Shown here: positions 15,358 to 22,064 of the stretch, piece after piece
Layout: the number at the start of each line of letters is the position of its first letter
Position numbering within the stretch: the first letter of the stretch is position 1
Source: Limousia pullorum
GTDB taxonomy: Bacteria; Bacillota; Clostridia; Oscillospirales; Acutalibacteraceae
Direction of reading: 5' to 3'
DNA: 27,376 bases
Assembly (NCBI GenBank): GCA_018714545.1
Contig: DVNG01000114.1
Location: 1-27,376 of the forward strand
Notes under the pieces: generated by a model
What the model was told of the DNA's origin: nothing
The model's database searches: none
Seen by the model: the letters and a program-made list of their open reading frames with translations, nothing else
Translations under genes and position numbers: made by a program

Positions 15358-16035
15358 TCAAAGCTTTAAATCAACATAATATTTTTGGAAGCCTGAACTC
15401 AATATACTTGACATACATAAATAAAGAGGAGAAGCCACCCTGTTTTTAGGTATAGCGTAAACAACTTTAAAATTAAACTCCTGTCCTTCAATTACATCAA
15501 AATAAAGCCGCCATGAGTCTTTATAGCGTTCACTATTTTCTACAGTCTCATAATCAAATACTACGGCGCCCAACATCATTCTTTCCCAAGTTCCGCTTCG
15601 TCTACCTGTGTCCGAACAGAAAGGCTCAATCATGCCGTTTATTCCAACCAGCTTTTCTTCACCCTTGATAAGCTGCCCGGATAAACTGTTGTCTGTATAC
15701 AAAAATGTAAAATCCACAAGCAAGTACTCACAGTCCTTATATATTTCGCTATTGATATCTTCCATTGGAACCATATACTCACCGTCAGGACTGTAGCCTG
15801 TTTCTTCAAATGAGCTAAAAAGTTCTGCACTGTTAACGGTTATAGTTATACGTTCATTAAGCTTTACAGGTTCACACATTGATACGCTTAAAGCGTCAGC
15901 GTGTGAATCAGCAATGGGGTCTTCACCATCTGTTTCGGCTTTGCTCCCAATTGCAGGCTTAGTTCCGCATGCTGAAAAAACTAAAAGCACAATCAGCAAC
16001 ATACTTGTCAAAGATAGTATTCTTTTGTTTAACAT
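15358..16035 (-). CDS. Lipoprotein, second of two paralogues in the ABC operon
   Basis: A 225-residue lipoprotein. A charged start and hydrophobic core lead to the lipobox VFSAC near residue 24, so it should be lipid-anchored outside the membrane. The mature part has a short Asp/Ala-rich linker, then a compact domain with VNSAELF, EYLLVDFTF, a conserved CSDTGRRSGTWER segment and a C-terminal QEFNFKVVYAIPKN. The general shape (a domain comparing strands of the LVDFTF type) resembles telokin-like or DUF4352-like accessory lipoproteins; I remember DUF5027 being used for proteins in such operons but cannot confirm it. Start is ATG at 16035, 7 nt after GGAGG, overlapping the stop of the upstream paralogue. 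Its last 140 nt are almost identical to the paralogue's. Confidence 0.7.
   Translation of the reverse strand: MLNKRILSLTSMLLIVLLVFSACGTKPAIGSKAETDGEDPIADSHADALSVSMCEPVKLNERITITVNSAELFSSFEETGYSPDGEYMVPMEDINSEIYKDCEYLLVDFTFLYTDNSLSGQLIKGEEKLVGINGMIEPFCSDTGRRSGTWERMMLGAVVFDYETVENSERYKDSWRLYFDVIEGQEFNFKVVYAIPKNRVASPLYLCMSSILSSGFQKYYVDLKL
15362..15501. repeat. 140-nt repeat, copy 1 (3' end of the second lipoprotein gene)
   Basis: Matches 16054-16193 at 138 of 140 positions by my count (the two differences are in AGGTATAG versus AGGCACAG). Identity drops sharply on the gene-body side, which points to recent gene conversion. Confidence 0.85.
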
Positions 16036-16733
16036 CATAAATCCTCCGATGGCAGCTTTAAATCAACATAATATTTTTGGAAGCCTGAACTCAATATACT
16101 TGACATACATAAATAAAGAGGAGAAGCCACCCTGTTTTTAGGCACAGCGTAAACAACTTTAAAATTAAACTCCTGTCCTTCAATTACATCAAAGGAAAGT
16201 TTTGGGTTTTTATATCGCTTACTGTTTTTCACAACATCATAATCAAACACAATTTCTGAACTTGGAAATCTTTCCCAAGTACCGCTTCGTCTGCCTGTGT
16301 CCGAACAGAAAGGCTCAAGCATGCTGTTTATTCCAACAAGTTTTTCGTCTCCTTTGATAAGCTGCCCGGATAAGCTGTCGTCTGTATACAAAAATGTAAA
16401 ATCCACAAGCAAATACTCACAGTCTTTATATATTTCACTATCGAGATCATCAATAGGAACCATATACTCACCGTCAGGGTTGTATCCTGTTTCTTCAAGA
16501 GAATCAAAAAGCTTTGCGCTGTTTACTGTTATGGTTATATGGTTATCAAGTTCTACAGGTTCACACATCGATACACTTAAAGCGTCAGCATTTGTATCAG
16601 CAATGAGGTCTACACCATCTGTTTCGGCTGTTTCGGCGTTGCTTCCGATTATAGGCTTAGTTCCGCATGCTGAAAAAACTAAAAGCACAATCAGCAAAAT
16701 ACTTGTCAAAGATGTTATTTTTCCTTTTAACAT
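16035..16733 (-). CDS. Lipoprotein, first of two paralogues in the ABC operon
   Basis: A 232-residue lipoprotein, paralogous along its whole length to the next gene: same lipobox VFSAC, same CSDTGRRSGTWER segment and C-terminus, but clearly diverged in the middle and with a few extra residues in the linker. It should be anchored to the outer face of the membrane. The ATG at 16733 (MLKGKITS) matches the start of the paralogue; an upstream in-frame reading would pass through a strong hairpin and lacks a binding site. The stop overlaps the ATGATG start of the second copy, so the two are translationally coupled. A pair of lipoproteins in front of two permeases suggests ligand capture or self-protection outside the cell; that is inference. 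Confidence 0.7.
   Translation of the reverse strand: MLKGKITSLTSILLIVLLVFSACGTKPIIGSNAETAETDGVDLIADTNADALSVSMCEPVELDNHITITVNSAKLFDSLEETGYNPDGEYMVPIDDLDSEIYKDCEYLLVDFTFLYTDDSLSGQLIKGDEKLVGINSMLEPFCSDTGRRSGTWERFPSSEIVFDYDVVKNSKRYKNPKLSFDVIEGQEFNFKVVYAVPKNRVASPLYLCMSSILSSGFQKYYVDLKLPSEDL
16054..16193. repeat. 140-nt repeat, copy 2 (3' end of the first lipoprotein gene)
   Basis: Partner of 15362-15501, same orientation, offset 692 nt. It contains the last 46 codons or so of the gene. Confidence 0.85.
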
Positions 16734-16755
16734 AATAAATAAACTCACTTTCATC

Positions 16756-16800
16756 AATGCGCTGTACAGCATTGTTAAATGTAAGACTGTACAGCGCATT
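16756..16800. promoter_or_regulatory. Intercistronic 14-bp hairpin in the ABC operon
   Basis: AATGCGCTGTACAG (16756-16769) pairs perfectly with CTGTACAGCGCATT (16787-16800) around a 17-nt loop. It lies between the secreted-protein gene and the first lipoprotein gene. A T-run follows only on the plus strand, so on the leftward transcript it is not a classical terminator. It could set the ratio of the secreted product to the downstream genes by partial termination or by protecting a processed mRNA. Confidence 0.75.
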
Positions 16801-16832
16801 TTTAGTAAAATTATCGAAACTTTTACTATTAA

Positions 16833-17249
16833 TCAATAAGCATCGGGCATCCAATGACCATAAATCGATCTGGTATAACCGCCAGTATTTCTTACTCCTA
16901 ACATAGCATAGATAAACCTATTTGAGTAAACTGTTTGATTTATATTTCCTGATTCACCTTCATAGAGTGAAAGCTTATTTACTGTACAATAAAATCCATG
17001 TGATGTATCTGAAGAAACGTTTGTTCCCCAAACTGCGAATTCTGCACTTCCACCATCAAGTTCTACATACACTGGAGAATTATTTAATTTTGGAGCAGGA
17101 TCGGTGAGCCTAAAAGAGGTAGAAGGAGATAAGGCAAAACGATATTCATATACAGCATTTGCATCTGCAGAAGCATACAAGCCAAAAGCAGAACATACAA
17201 CCATCAACGAAATGATGATACTAACAAATTTTTTAAAACGACCTGTCAT
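16833..17249 (-). CDS. Small secreted protein, first gene of the ABC operon
   Basis: A 138-residue protein with a clear signal peptide: basic start (MTGRFKKF), hydrophobic core IISLMVVCSAFGLY and a likely cut near ASA-DANA (residues 27-32). The mature part, about 107 residues, begins VYEYRFAL and is rich in Ser, Thr, Asn, Tyr and Gly with a single Cys (GFYCTV), and ends in an aromatic GHWMPDAY. The spacing of YxF strands, the internal FAVWG and the terminal G-x-W resemble what I remember of DUF2712 secreted proteins, but the match is weak. Start chosen at ATG 17249, 8 nt after AAAGGAGG. It leads the operon and is separated from the rest by a strong hairpin, the usual place for a product made in excess, so a bacteriocin-like or structural peptide is possible. 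Confidence 0.65.
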   Translation of the reverse strand: MTGRFKKFVSIIISLMVVCSAFGLYASADANAVYEYRFALSPSTSFRLTDPAPKLNNSPVYVELDGGSAEFAVWGTNVSSDTSHGFYCTVNKLSLYEGESGNINQTVYSNRFIYAMLGVRNTGGYTRSIYGHWMPDAY

Positions 17250-17408
17250 AACAAAAACCTCCTTTAATAACCTAATTATCATTTTGATTATTTGTTTTAT
17301 TTGTTACAATAACAGATATCCGTTGAATATTACGCCGATATAAGCATTTTAAACGGTATTTTCTGAGTCTTTTTGTCGTTCTGACTCATGTTATGTAACA
17401 ATCCTACA

Positions 17409-17438
17409 CTAAAATTTAAAGCCACGTAAGTTAACCAT
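17409..17438 (-). CDS. Possible nine-residue micro-ORF (MVNLRGFKF)
   Basis: On the minus strand an ATG at 17438 is preceded at good spacing by GAGGTGATT and followed by nine codons and TAG. It lies about 160 nt upstream of the secreted-protein gene in the same direction. It could be a leader peptide or part of an attenuator; a chance occurrence is also possible in such AT-rich DNA. Confidence 0.2.
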   Translation of the reverse strand: MVNLRGFKF

Positions 17439-17893
17439 TGGAATCACCTCTAATCCAAAGAAAAAACATAAGTATAAAAACACGGACAATGTTTTTTAAT
17501 CTAAAACTTTGTCAATTATAATAAATATATAAAAACAATTAACCTTAATAAAAATTTTTATTTTTTATGTATTTATATTATCATACATGATTTTTAATGT
17601 CAATACTGTATTTGTAAAAAAGTTAAAAAAATCCAAAATATTATATACTTTTGTGCTTATAAAGAAAATATATATTTAGTTTTTTTATAAATAGTTTATA
17701 TAAAATAAAACAATTTGAAATATAACGATATAATGCACGTTTAAACTCGTGATATTATAATAAATTCTTAAATTTTATTTTTAATGCTTACAGAGAAATA
17801 ATAAAATGCAATCAATAGCCAAATCCGACGAATAGGTATTTAAATAAATGAACTCTATACAATTAAATCAGATAAATAGTTGTTGCAAGAATT

Positions 17894-17911
17894 GCGTAAT
17901 ACACATTACGC
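17894..17911. promoter_or_regulatory. Perfect palindrome, candidate operator
   Basis: GCGTAAT (17894-17900), ACAC, ATTACGC (17905-17911): 7-bp arms and a 4-nt centre in otherwise AT-rich DNA, about 275 nt before the RpiR gene. The start ATTGCGTAA is shared with the maltose-operon operator region at 2543. Ownership is unknown. Confidence 0.35.
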
Positions 17912-18186
17912 TTAATGTTGAATTTATAAAATTCAGATGAGAAGCGGAAGTATCAGATTTTGTATAGACTTGGTGCAGATGTGTATGAACAGAGTAAAGC
18001 TTTGTTTTGACAAACAATCAGCTTTTTATGATAGTTATATTTTTTGATTGTATTCTTGAAATTTTGTGATAGAATAGTATTATTGATGGTAATAAGGTTA
18101 CATTTTGCAAAATTAAAGTAATAACTTTATTGTTGACTTATATATTTAAATAATTTTTATATTTACGGAAAATAGAGAGGTGCGGT

Positions 18187-18759
18187 ATGACATTCGATGA
18201 AAGAATAAAAAAATACGATATAAATTTTAATGACACAGAAGATGACATAGTCGAGTATATACAAAAACATAGAAAAGATATTATGAATCTTTCTATACAA
18301 AAGATGGCAAAGGAATTGTACATAGCTCCCAATGTGACGGCTCAAGGATTTGTTTCTGGGTTTTATTTCATTTTGTATTGCAAATTTTAATTCTGCAAAG
18401 CCGCTGTAACCTAACTTTTTTGAAAGACGCATAGTCAGCTTATGGAAATGCTTCCTAATAACATTGTAAGAACCCTTGATATAATTGATGAACACGAAGT
18501 TGAAAAAGTAGCTTCTGTCATAAGAAAGGCACACAGCTGTATTTTTGCAGGAGTGGGAGATTCCAGTTATTTTTGTGAGCTTCTTGTTAAAAATATGAGA
18601 TGCATTGATTATAACGTGCAGTATTATCCTCAGATACATGATATGATATATTCTGTTGAACACGGATGCAGTGAGGACGCATTGATAATTATCAGTGCCA
18701 GGGGAGAAAATGAAAGACTTGTAAAACTTGCAAAAAGAGGAAAGTACCGGCTCCGATGA
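18187..18759 (+). pseudogene. MurR/RpiR-family regulator, broken by an internal inversion and 3' deletion
   Basis: Codons from ATG 18187 (AGAGAGG at 18174-18180) encode the start of an RpiR helix-turn-helix (DIMNLSIQKMAKELYIAPN). At 18335 the reading turns to nonsense and stops at 18390. The missing piece, LSKKLGYSGFAELKFAIQNEI, is present on the opposite strand at 18335-18437. From 18438 the plus strand resumes with MLPNNIVRTLDII and the SIS sugar-phosphate domain (IFAGVGDSSYFC, DALIIISARGENERLVKLAKR), and is cut at about 18728 by fusion to a PTS IIB gene. Turning 18335-18437 around restores one unbroken frame across both ends. RpiR proteins bind sugar phosphates; here it would have controlled the mannosylglycerate genes behind it. 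As it stands no functional regulator can be made. Confidence 0.85.
18335..18437. other. 103-bp inverted segment inside the RpiR gene
   Basis: The segment is bounded by TGAC (18335-18338) and GTCA (18434-18437), a 4-bp inverted repeat. Read in reverse complement, codons join exactly: AAT GTG ACT ATG CGT on the left and AGC CGT CAG CTT ATG on the right, giving an intact RpiR helix-turn-helix. No longer recombinase-type inverted repeat is visible. Confidence 0.85.
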
Positions 18760-19210
18760 AAATAAGACATATTCAAAAACAATAGTAGCTGTAACAGCCT
18801 GTCCTGCGGGTATTGCACATACATATATGGCGGCTGAAGCACTTGTAAAAGCCGGTGAAGAGCTTGGAGTGAAAGTATACGTTGAGAAGCAGGGCGCAAA
18901 CGGTGTTGAGGACAGACACACAGCCGAAAGACTTGCAAATGCAGACGCTGCTATCTTTGCCGTTGACGTAGCCGTAAAGGAAAGTGAAAGATTTAATCAT
19001 CTTCCGGTTTTCAAGACTAACGTTGCTGAGCCTATCAGAAACGGCAAAAAGGTTATAGAGGATGCTCTTAAAAAGGCGGAAACCTTTGAAAAATCAGAGT
19101 ATGTGGCAAAAGATGAACCGGAGAAAAAAATACATTGTTTTCGGATATCAAAAAATCAGTTCTTACCGGTATATCATATATTATTCCTATCATCGTTGCA
19201 GGCGGTATGA
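18728..19210 (+). pseudogene. PTS fructose-family EIIB fragment (MngA/FruA-like)
   Basis: Coding from about 18728 gives the IIA-IIB linker (STGSDENKTYSK), then a full EIIB domain of the fructose/mannosylglycerate family: TIVAVTACPAGIAHTYMAAEAL with phospho-cysteine Cys25, and EKQGANGVEDRHTAERLANADAAIFA. The EIIA domain that normally precedes it is gone, replaced by the broken RpiR gene. At 19124-19130 a run of seven A puts the frame out: the IIC domain continues in the -1 frame from 19129 onward, and the codons up to 19210 in this frame are out-of-frame nonsense. One extra A would join IIB and IIC again. The native protein would be a IIABC permease of about 600 residues or more. There is no good ribosome binding site for this piece. 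Confidence 0.8.
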
Positions 19211-21642
19211 TAAACGCCTTTGCTATACTTATCACACAGGTATTCGGCCTTCAGGATATTATGGCAGCTGAACAGTCATGGCTGTGGTGCTTTAAGTCTA
19301 TGGGCGGACAGATGCTTGGAACCATTATGATTCCCGTGCTTTCAGCCTACATGGCATATTCTTTGGGCGATAAGACAGCCCTTGCTCCGGGCTTTGCGGC
19401 AGGTATTGCAGCCAACATTATCGGCGGCGGCTTCCTTTGCGGTATGCTTGGAGGTATTATAGCAGGTTATACAGTACGTTTCCTGAGAAAGACAATTCCT
19501 GCAAAGGGAACTTTGGCAGGCTTCGTTTCCTTCTGGGTATATCCTGTACTCAGCACAATTATTGTAGGAATAGGTATTTTCCTTATACTTGGAAAACCGG
19601 TTGCATGGATAAATACGGTTCTTATTGATTTCCTTGGCTCAATGAGCGGTTCAAACGGCGCTATTTTGGGAGCTATTCTGGGAATCATGTTTGGAATTAA
19701 ACGCTGTATGTTTTGGAGGGGAACATCAGAGCGCATGGGTTCCGATAAAACAGAATTTTTCTGGGAAGGCGACGACAATTCAAAGGTTACGGTTCAGCTT
19801 TTGCCTTTGGGATATGCTATTGGAAAATATCTTCCTGCTGACCACGAAGCATTAAAGCAGAGAATGGATAAATATCTTCCGGTTCTTGACAGGGGAGCCA
19901 CAACAGAGCATATTCTGCTTCCCAACGGTCATGACCAAATGCCGGTTCAGAAAAATATTTTTGATGTTATGAAATCCATCGAGGAATGTTATCCGGGAAG
20001 AGTTACAAAAATAAGCAGGTACGAAGAGATTTTTGATATAATAGAAAAGAATAAAAACCTTGATACTTTAAAGGGCGAGTTTTTGGACGGAAAATATATG
20101 CGTGTTCACCGCAGTATTTATTCCTCCAGAGCAGACCTTAAATCTTCAAATACACGCATCGAAAATAAGATCACAAACATATTGGAGCCTTTGGCAAGTA
20201 TTGCTTATTCACTGGGATTTGATTATCATCACGGTCTTATCGAGGCAATCTGGAAAGAACTTATGAAAAATCATGCCCACGATTCCATTGGCTGCTGCTG
20301 CAGCGACAAGGTTCACAGAGCAATCGCAGATAGATTTTTCCTTGCAGAGGACAGAACAGACTGTCTTATAGAATTTTACAAGAGAAAAATAACCGACGCT
20401 ATGAGCTGTGACATTACCCTTGATAAGCTTGTTGTATTTAATACTTTGCCATATGCAAGAAATGAGGTTGTAACCGGAGAGATAATCACAAAAATGAAGG
20501 GCTTTGTCCTTGAGGATGAAAAGGGAAACCGTCCTGATTTTGAGATACTTTCCAGTGAAATAGTGAATGCGGGACTTATCGACAGACAGATAGTTCATTA
20601 CGGCGATTATGACCCGTTTGTAAAATACACAGTTGCTTTCATGGATGAAATACCTTCAATGGGATTTAAAACCTATTTTGTTAAGAAAACCGAAACGGAA
20701 TTTACGGCTTTGGAGAAAAACACTCTTGTTGAAAAGCAGGAGAATGTTTTGGAAAATTCATTCTACAAAATCACTGTTGAAGATAACGGAACTCTCACTG
20801 TATTTGATAAAAATTCAGAAAAGAGTTACAGCAATGTTCTTATGCTTGAGGACGGAAGCGATGACGGAGACGGATATGACTTTTCACCTCTTGAGAACGA
20901 CTTTGTTTTGACCAGCGAAAACTCAAAGGCTCAGAGAACCGTCAGCAAAAGTGAAAATATTTCAAAAGCGGTTATCACAGTAGATATGGACGTACCGAAA
21001 AATCTTGAAAGCAGAAAAGCTAAGCTTGCCGACGGAAAAATCTCTGTGGAATTTACCGTTATGTGTGATGTAAACAATCCACTTCTTGGAGAAAGGGGAG
21101 CCACATTTACCTTTGGAGCTCAAAAGGGAGGAACTCAGGAAATTCTTGAGAGGCTTGAAAAAGGTATGAAAAATTATGCCGGTGTAGTTGAAGCTGCATT
21201 GGGAAAATCAAACAGAGAAATAAGCGGAGCAGGAGCTGCAGGAGGACTAGGATTTGCACTTGTGACATTTCTAAATGCAAAGCTTAAACCTGGTATTGAC
21301 GTTGTTTTGGACTTAATAAACTTTGATGAAAAGCTTTCCTCTGCTTCCCTTGTTATAACAGGGGAGGGAAGAATGGACTGGCAGTCATCTTTCGGAAAAG
21401 TACCATCAGGCATAGGCGAAAGATGCAGAAAAGCGGGAGTCCCTGCTGTTGCCATAGTGGGTGGACTGCTTCAGGGTTATGAAAGTATATATAAAACAGG
21501 AATTGAAACAGTAGTAACCACCGTAAACGGTATTATGACAATTGATGAAGCTATAGACAGATGCGAAGAATTATATGAAGATGCTGCATACAGACTTTTA
21601 AAATCACTGAAGTGCGGAATGGAAATATCTTCTGTATATTAA
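19135..21642 (+). CDS. Fused ORF: PTS EIIC part, GH38 mannosylglycerate hydrolase part, glycerate kinase part
   Basis: An uninterrupted 835-codon frame made of three truncated genes. Residues 1-185 are the first part of a fructose-family EIIC (SYIIPIIVAGGMINAFAI, GGGFLCGMLGGIIAGY, GAILGAILGIM), cut at about 19689 before the rest of the channel. Residues 186-643 are a GH38 alpha-mannosidase of the MngB type (FWRGTSE, KTEFFWEG, NHAHDSIGCCCSDKVHR, then the beta-rich C-terminal part), lacking the N-terminal region with the catalytic nucleophile Asp. Residues 644-835 are the C-terminal half of a glycerate 2-kinase (CDVNNPLLGERGATFTFGAQKGG, GAGAAGGLGFAL, VITGEGRMDWQSSFGK). In E. coli the MngA PTS imports mannosylglycerate as the 6-phosphate and MngB splits it to mannose 6-phosphate and glycerate, which a kinase would use. 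Each part lacks essential residues, so activity is unlikely. The TTG at 19135 is only the frame opening, not a supported start. Confidence 0.85.
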   Translation: MFSDIKKSVLTGISYIIPIIVAGGMINAFAILITQVFGLQDIMAAEQSWLWCFKSMGGQMLGTIMIPVLSAYMAYSLGDKTALAPGFAAGIAANIIGGGFLCGMLGGIIAGYTVRFLRKTIPAKGTLAGFVSFWVYPVLSTIIVGIGIFLILGKPVAWINTVLIDFLGSMSGSNGAILGAILGIMFGIKRCMFWRGTSERMGSDKTEFFWEGDDNSKVTVQLLPLGYAIGKYLPADHEALKQRMDKYLPVLDRGATTEHILLPNGHDQMPVQKNIFDVMKSIEECYPGRVTKISRYEEIFDIIEKNKNLDTLKGEFLDGKYMRVHRSIYSSRADLKSSNTRIENKITNILEPLASIAYSLGFDYHHGLIEAIWKELMKNHAHDSIGCCCSDKVHRAIADRFFLAEDRTDCLIEFYKRKITDAMSCDITLDKLVVFNTLPYARNEVVTGEIITKMKGFVLEDEKGNRPDFEILSSEIVNAGLIDRQIVHYGDYDPFVKYTVAFMDEIPSMGFKTYFVKKTETEFTALEKNTLVEKQENVLENSFYKITVEDNGTLTVFDKNSEKSYSNVLMLEDGSDDGDGYDFSPLENDFVLTSENSKAQRTVSKSENISKAVITVDMDVPKNLESRKAKLADGKISVEFTVMCDVNNPLLGERGATFTFGAQKGGTQEILERLEKGMKNYAGVVEAALGKSNREISGAGAAGGLGFALVTFLNAKLKPGIDVVLDLINFDEKLSSASLVITGEGRMDWQSSFGKVPSGIGERCRKAGVPAVAIVGGLLQGYESIYKTGIETVVTTVNGIMTIDEAIDRCEELYEDAAYRLLKSLKCGMEISSVY

Positions 21643-21664
21643 ATTAAGTGTAGGAGAGATAATT

Positions 21665-21925
21665 ATGATGAATTTTAATTATATTATTAAAGATGAAATG
21701 GGTATACACGCAAGACCTGCAGGTCTTTTGGTAAAGCTGGTAAAATCTCAGGACAGTAAAGTTACTATAACTAAAGGCGAAAAAACTGTTGATGCAAGTA
21801 AGATTTTTGCAGTGATGGGACTTGCGGTAAAATGTGGAGAAGAGATTATCATAACAGTTGACGGAGGAACTGACGAAAACAAAAACTTAATGACTATAAA
21901 AGAATTTGTTATGAACAATTTGTAA
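21665..21925 (+). CDS. HPr-family phosphocarrier protein
   Basis: An intact 86-residue cytosolic phosphocarrier. The active His15 is in GIHARPAG, as in all HPr proteins that take phosphate from enzyme I. At the regulatory site, where Gram-positive HPr has Ser46 in LKSIMGVMSL, this protein reads ASKIFAVMGL: Lys occupies position 46 and Ser 45. Phosphorylation by HPr kinase and the CcpA link may therefore be absent or altered. The ATG at 21665 lies 8 nt after AGGAG. It follows the glycerate-kinase piece by 22 nt and ends the former mannosylglycerate operon; operon-borne HPr paralogues beside fructose-type PTS genes are common in Clostridia. Whether it is the cell's main HPr cannot be told. Confidence 0.88.
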   Translation: MMNFNYIIKDEMGIHARPAGLLVKLVKSQDSKVTITKGEKTVDASKIFAVMGLAVKCGEEIIITVDGGTDENKNLMTIKEFVMNNL

Positions 21926-22000
21926 TTTGGAAATATTAAATTTAAATCTTGAATTTATTAGATTGTATATAGTAATTAGTTAAAAAATAATATAGGGAAC

Positions 22001-22046
22001 AAAAAACCGATGAACTGTAAAGCCACATACAGTCCATCGGTTTTTT
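22001..22046 (+). terminator. Intrinsic terminator after HPr
   Basis: ACCGATGAACTGTA (22006-22019) pairs with TACAGTCCATCGGT (22028-22041), one A-C mismatch, flanked by A6 and T6. The right side of the arm ends in TTTTTT. Confidence 0.9.
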
Positions 22047-22064
22047 ACATTGTCTATATAATTT

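Larger units (their letters stand above)
17250..18186. other. Long AT-rich gene-poor interval
   Basis: About 0.94 kb between divergent units, extremely AT-rich. It holds the promoter region of the leftward ABC operon, a nine-codon micro-ORF at 17409-17438, the palindrome at 17894-17911, a second inverted repeat GAATTT-ATA-AAATTC at 17920-17934, and a possible rightward promoter TTGTAT (18048-18053), 16 nt, TAGAAT (18070-18075) for the RpiR gene. I see no protein gene of ordinary size and no RNA gene. Confidence 0.6.

Noticed and set aside
16756..16800. Ordinary terminator for the leftward operon
   Set aside because: On the leftward transcript the stem is followed by GATGAAAG, not a T-run, so it was recorded as an intercistronic hairpin.
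18335..18437. Site-specific invertase switch of the usual kind
   Set aside because: Known switches have inverted repeats of about 10 bp or more and often a nearby recombinase. Here only 4 bp are visible and the only recombinase in the window is truncated, so a dedicated switch is not claimed.
18163..18921. Long minus-strand open frame of about 250 codons
   Set aside because: Only the stretch opposite 18335-18437 looks like protein, and that is the inverted RpiR piece. The rest is antisense to the SIS and IIB coding and has no ribosome binding site.
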